64,000 nucleotides of DNA, taken from positions 20,174,310-20,238,309 of the forward strand of contig NC_041717.1 in NCBI RefSeq assembly GCF_900700375.1, read 5' to 3'. Position numbers and translations under genes: made by a program. The DNA comes from Denticeps clupeoides (lineage: Eukaryota; Chordata; Actinopteri; Clupeiformes; Denticipitidae). Numbering within the stretch: the first letter of the stretch is position 1; every line of letters begins with the position of its first letter. Of the stretch, positions 23,396-35,300 are shown piece by piece. The notes below the pieces were generated by a model. It made no database searches. It was not told the origin of the DNA and worked only from the letters and a program-made list of their open reading frames with translations.

Positions 23396-26300
23396 ATGGT
23401 GCGTAACCGACGATCGAACACACGCGTCTCGTCTTTTTTTAATCTCTGTTTTACCGCGGTTCCAGCTGGAATGCTAATTCCAGTTAGCCTCCTAGCCTCG
23501 GCTGTGCGACTTGCTGTCTTGCTCGCTTCGTTTTCGTGCGACGCGTCATCGTTCCCGATCCACGTTAATAAAATAAACGAAATTATCGTTTGCGTTGGCG
23601 TGCTGGTTTCATGCGGCAAGTGTTTTTTTTTTTTGTGCAGTTTTCCTTCAACATGTTCGACCACCCGATACCACGGGCCTTTCAGAACCGCTTCTCCACG
23701 CAGTACCGCTGCTACTCGGTGTCCATGCTGGCGGGGCCCAACGACAGATCCGACGTGGAGAAGGGAGGGAAAAGTTCGTAAATTAATAATGGAAGTCATT
23801 AACATACCATGCAACTGAGCATGTGCGGGATAATCATGTGTGTGTGTGTGTGTGTGTGTTTTAATCACCAGTCATAATGCCCCCGTCTGCTCTGGACCAG
23901 CTGAGTAAGTACACACATCTGTTTCCTGCCCATCAAGTACCACGCCCTCGGATTGCCATGGTAACCGGCGTTTGTCCTCCCTTTCTGCCCGCAGGCCGGC
24001 TCAACATCACGTACCCCATGCTCTTCAAGCTGACCAACAAGAACTCGGACAGGATGACGCACTGCGGAGTTCTGGAGTTCGTGGCCGACGAGGGCATCTG
24101 CTACCTGCCGCACTGGGTTAGGCGCGAACCGTCTTCACTCTTAGCCTCACGGCAGCCCAGCGAATCAGGTGGCGGTTGTGTAGATGCTGTTGGGCGGAAC
24201 CAACTTCGTGTTATATAAAAAAAATTCCTGAATTTTGTGAGACTTCGTCAGGGCGATTTGCCTCGACTGGTCTGCATGTCCGCAACTCTCTGTGAGCGCT
24301 TTTGCGGCAGAAAAAGGTTTATCAGTTGACGTTTCGAGTAGTGTTCCGCCACAACGTTGCATGCGGTACAAAATAGTGGGTGGGACGCTCGCCAATGAAC
24401 CGGGAGACCCAAAGTCCCAGGTTCACACCCTACTTACTGTCATTGTGTCCCAGAGCAAGACACTTAACCCTGTGTGTCTCCAGGGGGACTGTCTCTGTCA
24501 CTAAGACATTCTCATTGTAAGTACATCCAACCACCGAGCAACTGCAGTTTGGAAGCCATGACGGTCTGTATAGATAATTCTCTCCTTCTCTACAATATCA
24601 GACGAATCCGCCCTTATCTGTCAACCCAGGCCACCCAACTACTGGTTCAGTCCTTAGAAAATCTCAAGACTGGACTACTGCAACTCCCTTCTAGCTGTTC
24701 TACCACTATGTACCATCCAACCTCTACAACTCATACAAAATGCAGCAGCATGACTAATCTTCAACCTTCCCAAATTCTCCCACACCACCCCTCTGCTACG
24801 TTCCCTCCACTGGCTCCCAGTAGCTGCACGCATCAGGTTCAAAATACTGATGCTGGCCTACAAAGCCAAACATGGAGTAGCACCATCCTACCTCACAGCC
24901 CTTATTACACCTCACACTGCACCTCGTATACTCCGAGCCTCCAGTACTGCTCGCCTGGTCCCTCCATCTCTGAAGGTAAAAGGAAGACGCTCATCTAGAC
25001 TCTTCTCCGTCTTGGCCCCTCGTGGTGGAATGAACATCTCCTCGAGGTCAGAACAGCTCAGTCACTGAGCACCTTCAAACGACAGCTCAAGACCTTCCTG
25101 TTTAAAGAATATTTAGATTAAATTGTAATTTTCTTGTTGTCGAACTTGTGTACAGAATCTACAACAGAGTGAATAAAATAGATGTATTCATAGTTGGGGT
25201 CCTAGTGAACCGGAATTGATCTCTTCATCGATGGTAACTTAAGCACGTTGTAAGTCGCTCTGGATAAGATTTGGCAGACGCCAAATGCCGTAAATGTAAA
25301 TAATGCCGTAAATAATGTTTTATGGGAGGGCTGGGAAATTCTCTGGAGAAACGGGAGGTAACCTTTCCCTCTTATGATGTCATAAGGGGACAAATTCCGG
25401 ACATATCCGACCATCTGAGCTAGCCACTGCAGGACCGTAGACAGGCCGGGGGAACTCGTATTAATGTTAAATAATACATTTACAGCATTTACCAGATGCC
25501 CTTTTCCAGAGTGACTTACAATCATTTACAGGGACAGTCCCCCCCTGGAGACACTCAGGGTTAAGTGTCTTGTTCAGGGACACAGTGGTAGTAAGTTTGA
25601 ACCTGGGTCTTCTGGTTCACAGGCGAGTGTGTTACCCACTAGGCTACTACCATACTACCGTGTATGTACTATGTCACTTCTCACCATGGGACTTTCCGAG
25701 AGTTCTTCAGGCATTTTCTGCATTGTTTTCCCATCAGATGATGCAGAATCTGCTGCTGGAGGAAGGTGGTCTGGTGCAGGTGGAGAGTGTAAATCTGATG
25801 GTAGCAACGTACTCAAAGTTCCAGCCTCAGAGCCCGGACTTCCTCGACATCACCAACCCCAAAGCTGTGTATGTGAACCCAGACAACTGTGTGTGACGCT
25901 GCGTCTACAGGCCACATGCACAATCTTTATCTTTACCTTATACTTGTGTTTCCGCAGCTTAGAAAATGCTCTGAGAAATTTTGCCTGCTTGACTACCGGT
26001 GACGTCATCGCTATCAACTACAATGAAAAGGTTCTTAACTTTGCTTAAAAATATAATGTCTCGACACACATCCCTTGTTTTTGTGAGATGCAAGAAAATG
26101 TTTTTATTTTAACAACAAAACAAGTGAAATATTGATATTCCTTATTTTTATTAAAACAATGACATGAGTTGTGTAGCGTTAGTTTACAGAGTTGTAATGT
26201 TCTTTGCAACATCTCTACATATCAACATCTACATTACCACTTTCACTTTTTAATCAGGATTTTGCTGCTGACAAATCGTTACACAGTACTGTAAATCTAC

Positions 26301-27609
26301 ACAATCACTACATGCTGCAGTGATTGTGAGACACTGCAGCATGACACACGGTGACACAACGAAATGTGTCCTCTGTATTTAACTATCACCCTTGGTGAGC
26401 AGTGGGCACCATGACAGGCGCCCGGGGAGCAGCGTGTGGGGACGGTACCTTCATCAAGGGGACCTCAGTGGCACCTTGGCGGATCAGGATTCGAACTGGC
26501 AACCTTCTGATTACGGTGTCGCTTCCTTAACCGCTAGGCCACCACTGCCCCTTTTTTTTTTTCTTTTAATGCTTTTTTTATCAGCTTAATGTAAGTTACA
26601 TTTTTTCCATTGGAAAAGTTGAATAAGTTTTGTTCCTATTTCTTCGTTTTTAGATCTATGAATTGAGAGTCATGGAGACTAAGCCGGACAAAGCCGTGTC
26701 AATCATCGAGTGTGATATGAATGTAAGAATCTTGTTATTTGTACACAGAAAGAAAGACATAGAAAGTGGAAACGATTTGCTCATTTTATTGGTTCTATGC
26801 AACCGTCAGGTGGACTTTGATGCACCACTGGGCTACAAAGAGCCTGAAAGACACTCTCAGCATTACGAGGAACCAGCGGTAGGCACCTTGAACAGTGGTT
26901 ATTGGTCCTCCAGCTGTCTCATTGGTAGAGTGTAAATCTCTTTGCTGTCTTGTGCCAGGAGGAAGATGCCGACCCCAGTAATTATGAGATGGATTTAGGT
27001 TTCAGGGTGAGTTTTTTTTTTTTTTTTTTAAATAATATTCATTTTAACAGTCATTTCTATAAAGGTGTTTGTTCATTTGAATTAAAATTAGGTTCAATTG
27101 CATTCAGGCTTTCACAGGATCAGGCAACCGTCTGGATGGCAAAAAGAAAGGCATCGAGCCAAGTCCAGTTCCCATCGACCCCAGTGACATCAAAAGGTCG
27201 CTCTTCACCCTCATCATCGTTGTACTTTCTACATGAACTATGCACTAGTGTCACATCACCCGACGTCACTTTGTAAACTTTGATTTCACAGAGGCATCCC
27301 GAACTATGAATTTAAAATGGGCCGGATCACTTTTATCAGAAACTCCCGACCTCTGCCCAGAAAGATAGAAGAGGTGAGAATCCTCGATCCTGTCTCATCT
27401 CATCCAATTTTTAAAAATATCAGAAAAGGCTCTCTGGACTAGAATGGAATAAACTGACTTTTAACAGCGGGGTGAAGGTAATACGATTTAACGGCTGAGT
27501 GTTAACTTTTTTTTTTTTTTTCGGCTTTGCTCAGGATGATTCGGCGAGCAGCTTCATAGCCTTCTCCGGAGAAGGCCAGTCCCTGCGCAAGAAAGGACGA
27601 AAGCCGTGA
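23396..27609 (+). CDS. ufd1: UFD1, ubiquitin fusion degradation 1 (p97 cofactor), 12 coding exons
   Basis: UFD1 pairs with NPL4 and brings ubiquitinated clients to the AAA ATPase p97/VCP in ER-associated degradation and chromatin extraction. Coding exons: 23396-23398, 23641-23773, 23872-23904, 23995-24116, 25738-25868, 25958-26030, 26654-26722, 26810-26878, 26959-27006, 27108-27196, 27292-27373, 27535-27609. They total 927 bases, 308 residues (human 307). The ubiquitin-binding UT3 fold (about residues 18-193) is recognised by [41 protein letters not shown] and [11 protein letters not shown]. Two p97-binding SHP boxes are visible: FTGSGNRL at 229-236 and FSGEGQSL at 294-301. The start codon is the very last triplet of exon 1; the next residues FSFNMFDHP come from exon 2. 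All junctions are GT-AG and in frame. AATAAA occurs at 27843-27848. Confidence 0.97.
24376..24515 (+). mobile_element. SINE A head joined to a LINE, ufd1 intron 4
   Basis: Diverged SINE head and core; its tail is replaced by the LINE fragment that follows at once. Confidence 0.55.
24515..25316 (+). mobile_element. LINE fragment (L2/CR1-type), 3' end of the reverse-transcriptase frame
   Basis: Encodes, with several frame breaks, words typical of the C-terminus of L2/CR1 reverse transcriptases: [65 protein letters not shown]. The 3' untranslated tail ends GTAAGTCGCTCTGGATAAG followed by AAATGTAAATAA. That tail word is also the tail of SINE family A, so this LINE family is a plausible partner for the SINE. 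The 5' part is missing. Confidence 0.75.
25478..25660 (-). mobile_element. SINE family A, ufd1 intron 4
   Basis: Reverse copy from ACATTTACAGCATTTACCAG to GGCTACTACCATACTACC. Confidence 0.8.
26320..26552 (-). mobile_element. SINE family B, ufd1 intron 6
   Basis: Reverse copy, near full length, ending at the GCTAGGCCACCACTGCCCC head. Confidence 0.8.
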
Positions 27610-27842
27610 GAAACCGGCCGAGGGAACGGACGTTTTCCACTTTTCCCACATCCGCCTGTTAAAGGACTGATGGATGTTACCATTATTATTTCCAGCTACA
27701 GCGGTTTGTAAATGGTTTGTTTGGCCCCACTGCGATGAGGACCGTGTGGGTTTGACCATTTGGGTTTTTATTGAACAAAGGAATTATTCTGAACATTTTT
27801 TTTTCCTGGTTTATTTATAAACTTCTAAAATTGATATATTTC

Positions 27843-27848
27843 AATAAA
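27843..27848 (+). terminator. Polyadenylation signal of ufd1
   Basis: AATAAA about 235 bases after the ufd1 stop, followed by a TG-rich stretch. Confidence 0.65.
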
Positions 27849-27984
27849 TCTACTCCACACAATGTGCCGTGGTCTTGTCATATTTAAAACTTATTTTAAA
27901 ATTAATAAACAAATTTGCAGCAATGTGTTCTGACCACACTGGTGAATATTTATTTCAAACTACTGATTTGAGACACAGAGTACT

Positions 27985-28130
27985 GGCCAAAGGTTTGGAC
28001 ACACCTTCTCATTCTGTGTCTTCTGTGACCATTTACGTTGACCATTTATTTTCATGACCATTTAAATTCTCACTGAAGGCATCAAAACTATGAATGAACA
28101 CATGTGGAGTTATGTACTTAACAAGAAAAG
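27985..28130 (-). mobile_element. Half copy of the Tc1-derived MITE
   Basis: Shares GTTTGGACACACCTTCTCAT and CACATGTGGAGTTATGTACT with the copies at 6676 and 13152; the other half is missing. Confidence 0.6.
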
Positions 28131-28139
28131 GTGAAGTCG

Positions 28140-29000
28140 AGGACCTTGAAAAGTCAAAACAAAATCTTGACAAGGAACTGAGGTAGTTCAACAAAAATCT
28201 TTTTGAGGAACTGGAGTATTTTAATGATCATCTTGTTGACGACCTGGAGCACTTGGGAGTCTTAAAAATCTGTAAAAAGTCATAAACACAAGTATGTTCA
28301 CTTTAACAGTTTACGTGTCTTTCTGTCAACGAGGAGCAGGAGGAGAACTCGGTTGGCATAGTGGCCACATCTTTACCTCCACCACACCCACAGTCCAGTG
28401 AGCCGCAGAAATCTGGAATCAAGCGGCTGTAAGTGTAGCCGCTTTATTGACTCATGTGATAGACAACTCATGCAAGAGGAGCTGGTCTACTAATGCAGGT
28501 ACGACATCTTTGGGGAGGACCTGGAGTATTAGAATTAAAATCTTGGTGAAGACCTGGAGTATTAGAAATAAAATCTCGTTTGAAGACCTGGAGTGTTAGA
28601 AATAAAATCTTGGTGAAGACCTGGAGTGTTCTAATTATAATCTTGGGGAAGACTTGGAGTATTAGAATTGAAATCTCGGTGAAGACCTGGAGTATTAGAA
28701 TTAAAATCTTGGTGAAGACCTGGAGTATTAGAAATAAAATCTCGGTGAAGACCTGGAGTGTTATAATTAAAATCTTGGTGAAGACCTGGAGTATTAGAAT
28801 TAAAATCTTGGTGAAGACCTGGAGTATTAGAAATAAAATTTCGGTGAAGACCTGGAGTGTTATAATTAAAATCTCGGAGAGGACCCCAGAGTATTTTAAT
28901 TAAAATCTCGGTTAGGACCTGGAGTAATTGAACAAAATTCTCATTGAGGACCTGGAGTATTTTAATGAACATCTTGGTGACGACCTGGAGCACTTGAATA
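28140..29000. repeat. 33-bp minisatellite (core 28510-28940)
   Basis: Imperfect tandem units of 33 bases, with words such as GTGAAGACCTGGAGTATTAG and AATTAAAATCTTG. About a dozen units lie in the core and decayed units on both sides. Because 33 is a multiple of three, both strands stay open for over 100 codons (repeats such as KTWSIRIKILV on plus and NTPGLHQDFNS on minus). No start, splice or domain supports a gene. Confidence 0.85.
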
Positions 29001-29216
29001 TCTTCGGGAACTTCTGGACTCCCATAAAAACATCACGTACCTCTTTTGAGGGCCGCTGGCGTGGCTTCACCTGTTGCTGGAACAACCTCGAAGGGTGGGA
29101 CCATCGCCGATTGGTCGCTGGGTGTGGCCCATTCCACTGCCACTCACATAGAACGGCGGCCGTGAATTATGTGAGATCTCATGCCTTATCATTCCTCGTT
29201 ACTATCGACTCATAAC

Positions 29217-31061
29217 TAGATGTGGGCATAGATTTATTTTCTTAATCTAGATTAATCTCACTGTAATCTTGGAATTAATCTAGATCAATCTATATTTTAG
29301 ATTAAATCTAGATTAATCTACATTAGTCTAGATTCATCTAGATTAAAATGGCTCATTTGAATTCTGCCAAAGGCATTCAGAATATGTGTGCTACCCAAAT
29401 AATGACTCAAAGTAAGTCTTTGAGAACGGGTTTCTTGTAGTGCTGCACGATTAATCTAATCGCAATCGTAATCGCGATGTCAGTCTGTGCGATTACATGA
29501 ACGCAAAAAGCTGCGATTTAAATGATTAGTACATGGATTGCATCGGCAACATGTTCGATCCATTCTCTCATTCTCTCAAAGTTTGCGAGTCTCACTTCAG
29601 TCGGATGTGACGTATTTGGTCACATGACTTTCGATTCAGAGACATATGGTTAGACGGCACATGACGCGCTGCATCGTATGTCAACGTCGCCGCCATATTG
29701 TGATAGGCTCTGCTGTGGCGTGAAGCATATACATGTCTATGGACAGAAGTGCATAAAAATGCCTCACTCTTGTGCTGCTTGGGGCTGTACAAACCGCTGT
29801 ATGCTCCAAACCAGGGATTACATTTCATAGGTAAGGCTGGACAACTGTTTTTAATATATTTGGCCATTATAAAATCCCGTTTTAAAAGTCTTAACCTTAG
29901 CTAAGATAGGCTAAGCTAGCGAAGCAATGCATTCCTGTGTTCAAGTCAGCCTCCAAACAACGTTTTGGCTAAACGTAGGCATTAATTATTTAGACTGTTC
30001 TTAGCTGTTTAGTTAACTTTTCTCAAACTTTGAAGGTTTCCTAAAGAAATTCACCTCTGTTTACAAATCTTAACCTTAGCTAAGCTAGCAAAGCTATGCA
30101 TCCCTGTGTTCAAGTCAGCCTCCAAACAACGTTTTGGTTAAATGTAAGAACTGTAATACGGGATTTTATAATGGCCAAATATAATCAAAACAGTTGTTTA
30201 GCCTTACCAGGCTTTGTCGTTCGACAGTAATGTAAAAGAGTTTTGTAGAATATTGTATTTTGAAAGCACTGGGCATTTCAGGTTATAAGTAGTTTGTATG
30301 TTTATCATATCGCAATCGCATATCGCAATATTGATCTCAATAATCGCAATATGTCTTTTTCCCCAAATCGTGCAGCCCTAGTTTCTAGGTATGCATCCGC
30401 GCTAAAATATCAAGGTGAAAGTCATCATAGTGTAGCGGTCCTTCTTCTGCGTTGTGTAACTTTTTGATTTCGTTTCTTGAACCGCAAATGAAGAGATTTT
30501 CTGTGCAAAGTGTATTCTGTACAAAAAGCCAGGTCGCGTCAGAACATCGCGTCACATGTCGCGTCTTTCTGCACCTCTCTCTCATAACTCATGCCATGTG
30601 TCCAAGAGAACTGAACATTAACATAAAGCATTCACAATTTACAATACTGCATTTCTGTATAAAAAAGCATGGTCGCGTCAGAACATCGCGTCACACATCG
30701 CGTCTTTCTGCACCTCTCTCTACAATATACAGTATTAAAAGAACATAAAAAAATAAAACACATGCCAAAAAATGAAAGAAAACATTTTGCACACAAACCC
30801 CACGCCACGACTCACGCCATGTGTCCAAGAGACCTGAACCGGGTCTCAAAAACAAAATAAAAGTCTTTAGGAAATAACAAACTAAAAGACACAAGAAAGA
30901 AGAAATATACGTATAAATCTAGTGTAACCATTTAACTCCGGCACAATAGCTTGCGTAGTATAGACCCAGCTCCCAACCCAACTTTGTGAATAGATTAACG
31001 GCGATATTTTTTTATCGCCCGATAAGAGTCTCACGTTAACGCCGATAACGGCCCACCACTA
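29217..31061. mobile_element. Outer hAT-like element, non-autonomous, 8-bp target duplication
   Basis: Begins TAGATGTGGGC and ends with the complement of TAGTGGTGGGC; flanked on both sides by CTCATAAC (29209-29216 and 31062-31069), a perfect 8-base duplication as hAT transposases make. The interior has TCTAGATTAA repeats (29245-29340) and a duplicated block with GGTCGCGTCAGAACATCGCG at about 30531 and 30668. No transposase is seen. A second element is nested inside at 29438-30380. Confidence 0.75.
29438..30380 (+). mobile_element. Inner hAT-like element carrying THAP-like exons
   Basis: Ends TAGTGCTGCACGATT and the complement of TAGGGCTGCACGATT; flanked by GTTTCTTG and GTTTCTAG (7 of 8 equal). 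At 29759 a start codon opens MPHSCAAWGCTNR, the N-terminal zinc-binding part of a THAP domain. A donor at 29831 and an acceptor before 30036 would continue as RFPKEI, the expected next THAP residues. One base is missing just before the donor, so the frame needed at the splice is lost. The rest of the THAP gene is absent. A ~90-base direct repeat lies at about 29893-29975 and 30068-30145. Confidence 0.65.
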
Positions 31062-31149
31062 CTCATAACACAAATAATTAAAATAATGTATGTTCTAAGA
31101 AGCGCTAATATTAGTTAGCAATCATACAAATACGATACCTTGTCCGCTT

Positions 31150-31543
31150 GGAGAAGTGCGGTTTACGTGAGGATTTGCTCGGATAACGTGCTCTAGTATT
31201 GACGAAGTTCTTTTATGGTAAGCCAGGTCCATTTTACAGTGTATTTACTGCACTACGTTGTCCACGCAGCGTAAAGTGCTCCCACACTTCAGACATTTAA
31301 TGCCTTTTACGCACACCTTTTTTTCCGCCAATAAATTGCGGCTCTTTAAATCTTTGAAATGCACGTCAGTTAAAACAGTCCATGTAGAACAATGATTCTG
31401 GTGCTGCGCAGCTCCGCAGGAGCGATACGATAATAGATGGACTTTGGTGACTAATTAAACTGAAGCCTCGATGCAAAGAATTTTCCTCGAAGATTGTTTT
31501 GTAATCGAATCGTTCGAGTTATTCGAATAATCGTTTCGACCCT
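31150..31543. mobile_element. hAT-like element 3' fragment
   Basis: Ends in TTCGAATAATCGTTTCGACC then CTAG, a terminal repeat style common in fish hAT elements. The opposite end was not found. Low-complexity AT follows at 31637-31662. Confidence 0.4.
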
Positions 31544-31985
31544 AGTTGGAACAGTCATGGGGAGAGCCAGCAGGAGCTGTGGTGTTTATTAACGACCCCT
31601 GTGTTCCCTAATAGACTGCTGTTTTTTTTTTTTTAAATATATATATATATATATATATATTAAAAAAAATTATTCCAGCCCGGAGCCTCACCAAGGCCTG
31701 ATTCTAGAAAAATCCAGCTCATTTTGATCTCAGCTTCCGCCTCCATGACGCCACAGTGTTTTTAATGCACAGAGTGCATTTCCCAAAATTGAGGGGAGGG
31801 GAAAATGGAAATGAGCAACAGTCAAGCTTTTCAGTTGTGGAAATGAGCTTATTTAGTAGCATCAATTTTAAAGTACCGTACAACATTTATTTATAAAGTA
31901 TTTTAACGCAACAAAGGAGACGACCAAATTCTAAAAAATGAGCAGGAAGTTCACTAGGTGTTCTAGAGCTTTACTCTCAATAAAT

Positions 31986-32146
31986 CCCTATGAACCAGGT
32001 TCAAACCCCACTTACTACCATTGTGTCCCTGAGCAAGACACTTAACCCTGAGTGTCTCCAGGGGGGGACTGTCCCTGTAACTACTGACTGTAAGTCGCTC
32101 TGGATAAGGGCGTCTGGTAAATGCTGTAAATGTAAAATGTAAATGT
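31986..32146 (+). mobile_element. SINE family A
   Basis: Lacks the first ~20 bases of the head; the rest, from CTATGAACCAGGTTCAAACC to AAATGTAAAATGTAAATG, is intact. It lies just past the st6gal1 stop, possibly in or next to its 3' UTR. Confidence 0.8.
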
Positions 32147-32334
32147 AGTGCGCTTCCGCTTTTTAAAGAAGAAATTTCTTATTTTCGACTGGATGTCGAC
32201 ACAGCATACATTACATACATCTAAATGCAGATGTTTTCACATTCGTGCATTAATATTAATCATGTTAAGAACCGCGGAGCTCGGGCTGGGGGCACAAGGT
32301 GTTCAGAGACTCAACAATTTGAATTAAGGACACG

Positions 32335-35300
32335 TTAAGGACACGTTATCTGCGACAGTCCACTCAGCGTGACCCGTCCCAACGTGAGGACGTCGTCACT
32401 GGTGCCTTGGTTGAGGCGCTTGATGAGGCTCTTTTCGAAGGTAAGTGGGTGGTAACCTCCATACATGCAGTAGGCCTTGTGCTTCTCGTAGTAGTGGCAC
32501 AGGCTGGTCTTCCTGTGTGAGGGCAGGAACTCGTAGACGTTCACCTTCTCGCAGAGGTTCATCATCAGGGCAATGCCTTGGAGAAGAGGTCCAGAATAGA
32601 AAAAAGCAGCTCATTCATCTGAGCTCCTTTAGTAATCCACCATTAAAATGTACATTTCTCCATCATGGTCATATGTAAAAGATACCTGCAAACTATAGAA
32701 CCGATTATAGAACCGATTATAGAACCTATGTTCTATAACAGAACATGTTCGTTCAAATCTGAAGTTCTCATCTATTGTTCTCTGGTTCTTCTTTTTTGTA
32801 CCGGAGAACTGATTCAAGTATTACACGATTCCAAGATGTGAAGTAGAAGTAAAGATTTGAACAGTATGTGATTTCTTCATTCATATCCTCATCCTCATAA
32901 ATAACAATGTTCACCTGAAAACTGTGACCTGATTTCCACCCACCTTGCATTCCAGTAGAAGGCGGGTTGAAGACCAGGTTCAAAACAGTATTGTCCTGAA
33001 TCAAATCCCAGAGATTCCAGTGATAGGAGGGGCTCAGAATGTAAAACGGCTGGTCGGGATGGAGCTGCCGATATTTCTGGTAGGCCTTGAAGAAGTCAAA
33101 GTCTGGCTTCTTGTACCACTACGACGGAGACGGAAGAAATTGGTGCAACACAAAAAACAAAAAACAGGTCCTGCTACACTGCTGGCCGACACCGATCAGC
33201 CATTACAAGCAGCTTTGACCTGGCAAGGCATCTGGAGACAAGTCTGCACATCAGATGCTCCTCAAACCATTCCAAACCACCAATACTGTTTCCATGAAGG
33301 ACGTTTCGGTAAGGCTTGAAAGCAACACACTCCTTCCACCAGCTTACAGGGAGGACTGTGCTGCTTTTCCTTCTTTTGACATAAAGTTGTGGCTGATCGG
33401 TGCTGCACTTCAGACTGGAGAGTTGTCCAGAATCAGTACTCACGTCTGTCAGGTTTCTGGAGTAAGGCGCTGGGTCCCACACAAGCAGAACTCCTGTCTT
33501 GTAAAGATGCGAACTGGAGAAGGCGTCCCAGCTCTTCACTACGACCTTTATTGCAGCAGAACTAAATTAATAATTTCCTGAAAATATGGCGTTTCACGAA
33601 ATTCACTGCCTGTCAAAAGTCTGGACGCCCCTACTCAATAATGGATCTTGAATTTTTTACATTATAGAATAACACAGTAGATGCAGGACTATGAAATATC
33701 ATGTGAGGTTTGTGAAGGGAAAAATGTATGGGCCTGGACACGTGTTGTTTGACCATCAACTTTAGCCCAAAAAAAACATAAAACGGGAGAATTGTGAGCC
33801 ATTAGTGCGACGCGTTTGCAAATCTCACTCTCGCTCTCGTTTTGTTTTGGGACTGAACTCTTATCAGTAGATTTTACCGTCTAGACATCTGCACAGCGAT
33901 TTACAGCAGGTTTCCACTTTATTCAGCTTTAAAGGGAATATGGGAAAATATTTTTCATTTACAAGTTTTAAAATGAAGTTTGTGGAAAGATGGGGTAAAA
34001 TATATATTATACACCTAAACTGTGCAATTTTAAATGAATTTTGTACTGTTGTATGTGCACTTTGCTTGTGGGTGTGTGGGTTGTTTTATTTTATTTAAGA
34101 AGGGAGACTTCCCGACGGCTGCACTGTTTGCCTCTGCTCCTGTGCCTTTGAATCCCCCTTTTGCAGAACTCTTGGACCTGCAGGCCGACCGGAATCTGAA
34201 GCTCCACCCTTCCGCCCTAAAAATCATCGCGACCCCTGCTGGAGCAACCGCTACCGGAGCAGCAAAAAACACCACCGCACGATGACGTCACTGCTTCGAT
34301 CCCACAGGAGAAATCCACCATCAGAGCAGCCGACCCATTCTCTCCTCCCAAGACTCGTTCAGGCGCCGCTTACTAGTCCCCCATGGACCAAGTGGGCCTG
34401 TGCATGTGTACAGACTCCTGAACTCCTCTAAGCACCTCCCTAATGCAGAGCCCTGTCCAGAGCCGCGAATGATGTCATCAGAGAGTTCACACCGACATCC
34501 ACCGAAATGGCTCGGCATCCCGGCCCTGCATGCCGGGTTGTGCGACCGCTGACCAGAATGATGTGCGGGAGGAACGTGGATTACAGATGCTGGGCTGATG
34601 CTTCAGTGCGTCTCGCTGACGTTCTGTGCCACGCCCAGGCCAGACAGGTCGAAGCAAGGGTCAAGGAAGACAAGAGGGCCCAACTCATTCTTCATGCTGT
34701 TGCACCCCCACTCCACAGAGCAAGAACAGAGCAAGAAACGGTGTGATGTGTGCTTCCGCTGTGGCCAAAGTGGACATTGGTGAGAGAATGCCCCAAAATA
34801 AAAAGCAGAGGAGCCTGGTTCGACTCCAAGTGGTTCCAAAGAGGATTTGGCACCTCCTATGGTGAGAGACGTGGTCACAGAGTAGGACATGTCCACCATG
34901 GATATCCCCAACTGGACTGATAAGGTGAAGCCGTGTGGAGCTCCAGACTGAATACGAAGACGTACACACATTCCAAGCACACTGATACACGCACACACTC
35001 CCTACACATTCCACACATCCTGAGAATTTATATTGGACTGCCATTGTGGGGTTTTACCATTTGATGACCAATATGATGCTGTATTTTTTTCATGATTTAA
35101 ATGGTAGCATTGAGATGACAACATTGTTTTGGTTATGACTTGCGCCGTGCCCTTTTTGTTTCCTTGAACCCATGACAGTTTCACTCTTTCACAGGTAAAA
35201 ATCATGTTGTGATGCAACTGACGAGACTTCGACTGACAGGACTGATTTTTTTGTTTGTTTTATGTCTAAGATCTGTTTATTTACAGCTCTCTCTCTCCAT

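Noticed and set aside
28510-28940. CRISPR-like regular repeats or a repeat protein
   Set aside because: Units are contiguous with no unique spacers, in a eukaryotic genome; a minisatellite explains it.
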